A stretch of 64,000 nucleotides of DNA, taken from NCBI RefSeq assembly GCF_022811645.1, contig NZ_CP094534.1:3348001-3412000 (forward strand), in the 5' to 3' direction. A program made the position numbers and the translations under genes. Under the pieces are notes generated by a model. It was given only the letters and a program-made list of their open reading frames with translations. It had not been told where the DNA came from and did no database searches. Numbering within the stretch: position 1 is the stretch's first letter; each line of letters begins with the position of its first letter. This stretch comes from Hymenobacter monticola. GTDB taxonomy: Bacteria; Bacteroidota; Bacteroidia; Cytophagales; Hymenobacteraceae. This document shows, piece after piece, positions 58,696-64,000 of this stretch.

Positions 58696-60099
58696 ATGCA
58701 AGCATCCGAAAAAGCAAGTCCTGAGACCTTTCACCTGCCGCGGCTGCCGCGCTGGCGCTCCCTGCTGCGCTCCTTCGCGCTGGCCAAAGACCCGCTGCCG
58801 GTGCTCAACGACACGCTGGCCCACTACGGCGACACGGTGGAGCTGTTCATCGGCGGCGTGGAGAAAAGCATCCTCACCCGCGACCCGGGCCTGACGCAGC
58901 ACATCCTGCAGAAAAACAACCGCAACTACGCCAAGTCGAAGTTTACGCGGGGCTTCTCGCGCTACATCGGCCACGGCCTGCTCACCAACGACGGGCCCGA
59001 CTGGCTGCGGCAGCGCCGGCTCATTCAGCCCGGCTTCCACCGGCAGCGCGTGGCCGCCCTCACCGGTCTGATGCAGGAAATCACCAGCGAAACGCTGGCT
59101 CCGCTGGTGGCGCAGGCCCACGCGGCCAACGGCACTGCCACCGTGGAGGTGCACGAGCTGATGACGCGGCTCACCTTCCGCATTATCGCCCGCTCGGTGT
59201 TCAGCACCAACTTCCCGGAGGCGGAGCTCGACCGCCTGGCCCGACTCATCACCGAGATTCAGGCGTTTTTCGTGCGCTCCATTCGGCAGCCCTACCTCAA
59301 GCCTTGGTTTCACTTACGGGGGCAATTCAAGTACCACGACGACCTGGCTGCCGAGTTGCGCGTGCTGCTGGGTGGCCTCATTGCCAAGCGTGAGGCCGAC
59401 AACGCCCAGCCCGGCGCCACCCCGCCCGACGACTTGCTGCAGATGCTGCTCGACGTGCGCTATGAAGACACCGGCGAGCCCATGACGCCCGAGCGCGTGC
59501 TCGACGAGGCCCTCATTCTGCTCATCGCCGGCCACGAAACCAGCGCCAATGCCCTCACCTGGCTCACCTACCTGCTGGCCCACCACCCGCAGGAAGCCGC
59601 TGCCATTCGCGCCGAAATGGACGAGGTGCTGGCCGCCCGCCCGCCCGCCTTCGAAGACCTGCCGCGCCTGGGCAAGGCCCTGCACGCCGTGCAGGAAACC
59701 ATGCGCCGCTACCCGCCCGCCTGGATGGTGGACCGTGTGGCGCTGGCCGACGACGAGTACCAAGGCTTGCGCATTCCCAAAGGCACGCTGTTTTCGCTCT
59801 ACTTCCACGGCCTGCACCACGACCCCAAGTACTGGCCCGAGCCCGAGCAGTTCCGCCCCAGCCGCTTTGCCCCAGGCCAGGCGCGCCCGGTGCAGGCCAA
59901 CACCTACGTGCCCTTTGGCGGCGGGCCGCGCCTGTGCATCGGCATGCAGTTCGCCCTCACCGAAATGCAGCTCGTGACGCTGGAGCTACTGCGGCTGTTC
60001 GAGATTGAGTGGGTGGCCGGGCAGGGCCCCGTGACCATGCAACCGCTCATCACGCTCAGGCCAAAAGGGGACTTCCGGGTGCAGCTGCGGCTGCGTTAG
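58696..60099 (+). CDS. Cytochrome P450
   Basis: A 467-residue soluble P450. The I-helix oxygen-binding motif is IAGHETSANAL (about 277-285), the K-helix ExxR is ETMRR (about 334-338), and the haem-ligand loop is FGGGPRLCIGMQFAL with the Cys at about 414. The N-terminus has no membrane anchor. It is a monooxygenase needing a redox partner, which is not encoded nearby. The substrate is not predictable; Bacteroidota members are often linked to fatty-acid or terpene oxidation. Confidence 0.95.
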   Translation: MQASEKASPETFHLPRLPRWRSLLRSFALAKDPLPVLNDTLAHYGDTVELFIGGVEKSILTRDPGLTQHILQKNNRNYAKSKFTRGFSRYIGHGLLTNDGPDWLRQRRLIQPGFHRQRVAALTGLMQEITSETLAPLVAQAHAANGTATVEVHELMTRLTFRIIARSVFSTNFPEAELDRLARLITEIQAFFVRSIRQPYLKPWFHLRGQFKYHDDLAAELRVLLGGLIAKREADNAQPGATPPDDLLQMLLDVRYEDTGEPMTPERVLDEALILLIAGHETSANALTWLTYLLAHHPQEAAAIRAEMDEVLAARPPAFEDLPRLGKALHAVQETMRRYPPAWMVDRVALADDEYQGLRIPKGTLFSLYFHGLHHDPKYWPEPEQFRPSRFAPGQARPVQANTYVPFGGGPRLCIGMQFALTEMQLVTLELLRLFEIEWVAGQGPVTMQPLITLRPKGDFRVQLRLR

Positions 60100-60172
60100 C
60101 AAACGCTCTTTGGGGTAAACCGGAAGGATGGCGCTTCCGGAAGGACTTTGGCACAACGGTGCGCCACGTCTC

Positions 60173-61048
60173 CTAGTGGTGTAGGTTCGCTAAATGATAC
60201 GTCAACACCGGCGGTAGGGCGTGCGTGGCTACGGTTTCGGCAATGCTGGTTTGCAGGAAGCTGCTGAGGCCCGTGCGGGCGTGGGTGGGAATAACCACCA
60301 AGTCAGCGCCGATGCGTTTGGCGTACTGGGCGATGCCCTCGGCCGGGCTACTGGCCTGAATGATGGCAACGTGCACGTTGTGCAGGCAGGCGCGCTCGGC
60401 AAAGGCCTGAATGGGCGGCGGGGCCAGGCGGCGCTTGGTTTTCTTGCGCACATGCAGCAAATGCAACGCTGCCTCGGGAAAGGCCGCCTGCACCTGGCGC
60501 AGCCCTCCAGACCCGATGGGCAGCTCCTGGTTAAAATCAGAAGGGAAAAGGATGGTGCGAACTGAAAACTCTCCCTGCAATTCATTCTTCACGGTGAGCA
60601 CGGGGCAATGCGAAAGGCGAATGAGCCGTTCGGTATTGGAGCCTAAAAACAAACGACGCACCGCGCTGTGCCCGTGCGCGCCCATCACCACCAAGTGCGA
60701 GCCATGCCGCTCGATGGCCTGCAGGATGCCCTCCCCAACGCGGCTGCCAACCACCTCGCCCGCCACGGAAACATTCGTGTCCGATGAGGGCACCTCTTGC
60801 TGAAACGCCTCCATGCGGTGTCGGGCGGCTTCCAGTAGCTGAGGGCTGACGGTGGCTCCGGCTCTTGGTGCCTCGTCGCCATCCGAAAAGTCGTTTTCAG
60901 GGCCGGGAGCGGACAAGCGCAATTTGGGCGGTGCCACTACATGCAGCAGCACGACGTTTCCGTTGGTCGCCCCGGCCAGTTGCAGGGCCACCAAATAGGC
61001 GTGGCGCGATGCCGCCGAAAAGTCGGTGGGAACAAGAATATTTTGCAT
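60173..61048 (-). CDS. Tandem-domain universal stress protein (UspA family)
   Basis: A 291-residue protein with two Usp domains. Domain 1 starts MQNILVPTDFSAASRHAYLVALQLA and ends with the ATP-binding signature VVMGAHGHSAVRRLFLGSNTERLI, followed by CPVLTVK. Domain 2 starts VRTILFPSDFNQ and has the weaker VVIPTHARTGLSSFLQ. Only domain 1 keeps the full G-2x-G-9x-G(S/T) nucleotide motif. Such proteins act in stress resistance. The frame extends 29 codons upstream, but the promoter at 61088-61121 supports ATG 61048. An inverted repeat lies just before the promoter (61123-61160). Confidence 0.92.
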   Translation of the reverse strand: MQNILVPTDFSAASRHAYLVALQLAGATNGNVVLLHVVAPPKLRLSAPGPENDFSDGDEAPRAGATVSPQLLEAARHRMEAFQQEVPSSDTNVSVAGEVVGSRVGEGILQAIERHGSHLVVMGAHGHSAVRRLFLGSNTERLIRLSHCPVLTVKNELQGEFSVRTILFPSDFNQELPIGSGGLRQVQAAFPEAALHLLHVRKKTKRRLAPPPIQAFAERACLHNVHVAIIQASSPAEGIAQYAKRIGADLVVIPTHARTGLSSFLQTSIAETVATHALPPVLTYHLANLHH

Positions 61049-61087
61049 TGGAAGGGGCCCCGCTAACTGGAAGTGGCAGTAGCGTAT

Positions 61088-61121
61088 CAAATATATACCG
61101 TGCCGTCCCCTTAAAGCACAA
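61088..61121 (-). promoter_or_regulatory. Promoter and upstream inverted repeat of the universal stress gene
   Basis: On the minus strand TTGT (61118-61121), 22 bases, then TATATTTG (61088-61095) resemble the Bacteroidota promoter. Immediately upstream, GGTTCGGTAC (61123-61132) and GTACCGAACC (61151-61160) form a perfect ten-base inverted repeat with an 18-base spacer that could be an operator. Its binding factor is unknown. Confidence 0.5.
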
Positions 61122-61217
61122 GGGTTCGGTACCACCCAAACTCACGTGTCGTACCGAACCACATCCTTGCCGTCTCAATGCCGCAGGCATACAGCAAACA
61201 AGCCGCGGCTAAAGAGC

Positions 61218-62546
61218 TTATTCCTTCAGCAGCTTGTTCACCGTCTGCTCAAACCCGGCAATTTCTTCCTGGTAATACTTGCCCGTGCCCGGCCCGGCGA
61301 AGCCCGTGTGAATCTTGCGCACGTTGCCTTTCTTATCGAGGAAAATGGTGGTGGGGAAGGCCAGGAACTTGGCCAGTTGCGGCATCGACTTCGCCACCGA
61401 ATCTTTATTCGACACGCCGGCAAAGGCAACATCGTAGCCGATGTTGAACCGCTCGCGCATGTTGCGCAGCTTGGGAGCCGACTTGGCGAACTCGCCGCTG
61501 CGCTCGTAGCCCAGGCCGATGATTTCTACGCCGCGCTGCTTGTTCTTCTCATACCAAGGGGCCAGGAAGTTGGTTTCGTCCATGCAGTTAGGGCACCAAG
61601 AGCCCAGTACCTGCAGCACCACCACCTTGCCGCGATACTTGGGGTCCGTAGGGGAGATGCTGCCGCCTTCGATGACGTTCGGGAACTTGAAATTCAGCCG
61701 GCTTTCGCCCTTTTTGAGGTAGGTGAGCGTGTCGGCATCGGGCAGCTTGGCCTTAGGGTCGGGCACGGCCGTCCAGGTTTCGTGGCCCGACTTGCCGGAA
61801 TAGAAGTCGCCGAACAACGTATTGGGCGCGTACTCCTTGGTGATGTCAACGGGTTCTTTCGGGCCGTTCTGGGCAGTGAACAGGAAGGCGTGGCTACCAT
61901 CGAAGGTGCTCACCGCCATTTTCTGCCCGCTCACCACGCCGCTGAGGTAGCGGTAGTCGCCGGTGGTGGTAAGGAACGTACCCGTCAGGTTATTGCCCTG
62001 TTGCGTGAACACGCCCGTGGCCGGGTAGCTGTCGTCGCCATCTTGGAAGGTGGCCCGCCAGGTGCCGCCGAAGTTGCCTGTCTTTTCGGTTGATTGCGCG
62101 GCCGGAAACAGCTCCTGCGCACCCGCCGTGGCCGTAAACGGCACGCGGTACGGGTCCTTGGTGTCATACTTCACCCAGGTGCCTTTCAGCTTGTTGGCAC
62201 CGTCGGCGCGCACCACCAGCGCGGCATCAAAAGCGTGCATGCGGATGGTGGTGGAGTCGCCGGCTGAGGAGATTTCTTCGCAGCGCAGCCGTTCCTCGCC
62301 GTTGAGGCCCTTATTAATCAGGTAAACCACCGGCTTGCCGGCCTCGGTTTTTACCTCAAACAAAAATGGAATTTCCTGGCCCTGCGCGGCCAGCACCCCG
62401 CGCCAGGGGCCGGGCGTGAGGGTCGGGGCAGCGGCGGAAGTGCCGCCAGTGGCTGCCGTTTCGGAGGAAGAAGTGTTAGACGAGCAGCCGGCGAGGCTGA
62501 AACCCAGCGTGGCCGCAGCCAGCAGGGAAAGGGAAGTTGATTTCAT
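61218..62546 (-). CDS. TlpA-family thioredoxin-like lipoprotein
   Basis: A 442-residue lipoprotein (TLGFSLAGCSS, lipidated Cys about 21). The first ~260 residues are a beta-rich domain (WRGVLAAQGQEIPFLFEVK, ATFQDGDDSYPATGVF, GTFLTTTGDYRYLSGVV, ...) seen in Bacteroidota TlpA-like proteins. The C-terminal thioredoxin domain (about 295-440) has VVLQVLGSWCPNCMDET with the active site C-P-N-C at about 319-322, a cis-Pro loop AFPTTIFLD and KIHTGFAGPGTGKYY. It is expected to reduce disulfides in the periplasm or on the outer surface, for example in cytochrome maturation. Confidence 0.93.
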   Translation of the reverse strand: MKSTSLSLLAAATLGFSLAGCSSNTSSSETAATGGTSAAAPTLTPGPWRGVLAAQGQEIPFLFEVKTEAGKPVVYLINKGLNGEERLRCEEISSAGDSTTIRMHAFDAALVVRADGANKLKGTWVKYDTKDPYRVPFTATAGAQELFPAAQSTEKTGNFGGTWRATFQDGDDSYPATGVFTQQGNNLTGTFLTTTGDYRYLSGVVSGQKMAVSTFDGSHAFLFTAQNGPKEPVDITKEYAPNTLFGDFYSGKSGHETWTAVPDPKAKLPDADTLTYLKKGESRLNFKFPNVIEGGSISPTDPKYRGKVVVLQVLGSWCPNCMDETNFLAPWYEKNKQRGVEIIGLGYERSGEFAKSAPKLRNMRERFNIGYDVAFAGVSNKDSVAKSMPQLAKFLAFPTTIFLDKKGNVRKIHTGFAGPGTGKYYQEEIAGFEQTVNKLLKE

Positions 62547-62756
62547 GGTAAGCGCAAAAATGCAAACAGAAGCCCCACAACCGTAAGCGACGCCAATAGG
62601 TTGCCGCCCGCTCTCTGCGAACCTCTGCGCAAACCACTGCGCCCACTGCGGGAACCCGGTACCGCGCCGTATCCGAACGCAAGCGCCGGAACCCTCGTTA
62701 ATCCTTACAAAACCCGCATCCGCGCATTTTGGCTAGGTACAACTTAGCGGGGGTGC

Positions 62757-62764
62757 TACATTTG
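62757..62764 (+). promoter_or_regulatory. -7 box of the aconitase gene
   Basis: TACATTTG matches the Bacteroidota -7 consensus. Transcription would start near 62770, giving a leader of about 25 bases before ATG 62794. A TTTG at 62728-62731 is a possible -33 element, though 25 bases is longer than usual. Confidence 0.5.
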
Positions 62765-62793
62765 CACAACCACTCTTTATTAATACGCATCCT

Positions 62794-64000
62794 ATGGCTT
62801 TCGACCTGGAAATGATTCGCTCGGTGTATGCCGGCATGGGTTCCCGCATCGAGGCGGCCCGCGCCGCCGTGGCACGCCCGCTTACGCTCACCGAGAAAAT
62901 TCTCTACGCCCACCTCTACGGCGGCGAAGTAAAGCAGGCTTATGAGCGCGGCGTTTCCTACGTCGATTTCGCCCCCGACCGTGTGGCCATGCAGGACGCC
63001 ACCGCCCAAATGGCCCTGTTGCAGTTCATGCAGGCCGGCAAGGCCACGGCCGCCGTGCCCTCCACCGTGCATTGTGACCACCTCATTCAGGCCAAAGACG
63101 GCGCCACCGCCGACTTGGCCGAAGCCAACTCTGAAAACAAGGAAGTGTACGACTTCCTGGCCTCGGTTTCCAACAAATACGGCATCGGCTTCTGGAAGCC
63201 CGGCGCCGGCATCATCCACCAGGTGGTGCTGGAAAACTACGCCTTCCCCGGCGGCATGATGATTGGCACCGACTCGCACACCCCCAACGCGGGCGGCCTA
63301 GGCATGATTGCCATCGGCGTAGGCGGCGCCGATGCCGTGGACGTAATGGCCGGCATGGCCTGGGAGCTGAAGTTTCCGAAAGTCATCGGCGTGAAGCTGA
63401 CCGGCAAGATGAACGGCTGGACTTCGGCCAAAGACGTGATTCTGCGCGTGGCCGGCATCCTGACGGTGAAGGGCGGCACCGGCGCCATCGTGGAGTATTT
63501 CGGCGACGGTGCCGAGAGCCTCTCGGCCACCGGCAAAGGCACCATCTGCAACATGGGCGCTGAAATTGGCGCCACCACGTCGGTGTTTGCCTACGACGAG
63601 AAAATGGGCGACTACCTGCGCGGCACCGGCCGCGCCGAGATTGCCGAAGCCGCCGCCGCCGTGCGCCAGCACCTGCGCGCCGACGACGAGGTGTACGCTC
63701 AGCCGGAGCGCTATTTCGACCAGCTCATCGAAATCGACCTGAACACGCTGGAGCCCTACGTGAACGGCCCGTTCACGCCGGACGCCGCCTGGCCCATCTC
63801 GCAGTTTGCCGCCGCCGTGAAAGAGCACGGCTGGCCCGAGAAGCTGGAAGTAGGCCTGATTGGCTCGTGCACCAACTCCTCGTATGAGGACATCACCCGC
63901 GCCGCCAGCATTGCCAAGCAGGCCGTGGATAAGGGCCTGACCGTGAACGCCGAATTCACCATCACGCCCGGCTCGGAGCTGGTGCGCTACACGGTGGCCC
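62794..64000 (+). CDS. Aconitate hydratase (mitochondrial type), 3'-truncated
   Basis: The gene runs off the window end; 402 codons are visible. It isomerises citrate to isocitrate in the citric-acid cycle with a [4Fe-4S] cluster. Typical features: [15 protein letters not shown]; the substrate loop [32 protein letters not shown]; the signature [43 protein letters not shown]; and the cluster-ligand region [17 protein letters not shown] (first Fe-S cysteine; the CxxC pair lies beyond the edge). The [15 protein letters not shown] start and KPGAGIIHQ order fit mitochondrial-type aconitases common in Bacteroidota. Confidence 0.95.
   Translation, partial: MAFDLEMIRSVYAGMGSRIEAARAAVARPLTLTEKILYAHLYGGEVKQAYERGVSYVDFAPDRVAMQDATAQMALLQFMQAGKATAAVPSTVHCDHLIQAKDGATADLAEANSENKEVYDFLASVSNKYGIGFWKPGAGIIHQVVLENYAFPGGMMIGTDSHTPNAGGLGMIAIGVGGADAVDVMAGMAWELKFPKVIGVKLTGKMNGWTSAKDVILRVAGILTVKGGTGAIVEYFGDGAESLSATGKGTICNMGAEIGATTSVFAYDEKMGDYLRGTGRAEIAEAAAAVRQHLRADDEVYAQPERYFDQLIEIDLNTLEPYVNGPFTPDAAWPISQFAAAVKEHGWPEKLEVGLIGSCTNSSYEDITRAASIAKQAVDKGLTVNAEFTITPGSELVRYTVA

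Overview
The window looks like chromosomal DNA from a high-GC member of the Bacteroidota, most likely Hymenobacter or a close relative in the Cytophagales. This is inferred from: a secreted protein with a type IX secretion (T9SS) C-terminal sorting domain and two very large proteins ending in a gliding-motility type CTD; a three-gene sdhC-sdhA-sdhB operon with a single fused cytochrome b subunit; promoter boxes of the Bacteroidota type (TTG...TAnnTTTG) and no strong Shine-Dalgarno sequences; and many TIGR02757/DUF families typical of that phylum. No rRNA, tRNA, CRISPR array, prophage or transposase gene was seen. Both ends cut genes: a lipid kinase at the left and an aconitase at the right.

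Layout. 0-9.7 kb: lipid kinase (partial), SUI1 factor, DUF1622, kdsB, LysM/RlpA-like protein, TIGR02757 protein, small unknowns, mutS2 and YiaA/B. 9.7-19 kb: DUF4919, a secreted phospholipase D-like nuclease and a shorter OB-fold/Fn3 relative, murB, kptA, a membrane protein, a lipoprotein and a FucP-type sugar transporter. 19-28 kb: THUMP RNA methyltransferase, recQ, then a likely operon of DUF2306 plus four tandem paralogous secreted or lipoproteins of a family I cannot name, followed by a LexA-like XRE/S24 regulator. 28-37 kb: pirin, an outer-membrane barrel, fasciclin lipoprotein, MtfA-SEC-C peptidase, phosphatase-like protein, DbpA-like DEAD helicase, a membrane gene broken by an in-frame TAG, YihY, DUF2062 and an FMN reductase. 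37-44 kb: a 600-bp AT-rich gap, a carboxypeptidase-regulatory-like membrane protein, two Roadblock/LC7-like proteins, MATE and two MFS transporters, DUF3817. 44-48 kb: sdh operon with recognisable promoter and terminator. 48-54 kb: two tandem ~980-residue surface proteins. 54-64 kb: fabD, folK, alpha/beta hydrolase, polyprenyl synthase, zinc-ribbon protein, cytochrome P450, universal stress protein, TlpA-like thioredoxin and aconitase.

Themes. Many genes serve the cell envelope (kdsB, murB, LysM/RlpA, secreted proteins, polyprenyl synthase) or nucleic-acid upkeep (mutS2, recQ, helicase, kptA, methyltransferase). Tandem duplication is prominent: the four-gene lipoprotein cluster, the OB-fold pair, the Roadblock-like pair and the two giant surface proteins. 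Intergenic DNA carries several families of long palindromes. Several genes have a TAnnTTTG-like box only four bases before the start codon, suggesting leaderless messages. The strongest candidates for undescribed biology are the four-paralog lipoprotein cluster and the Roadblock-like pair.
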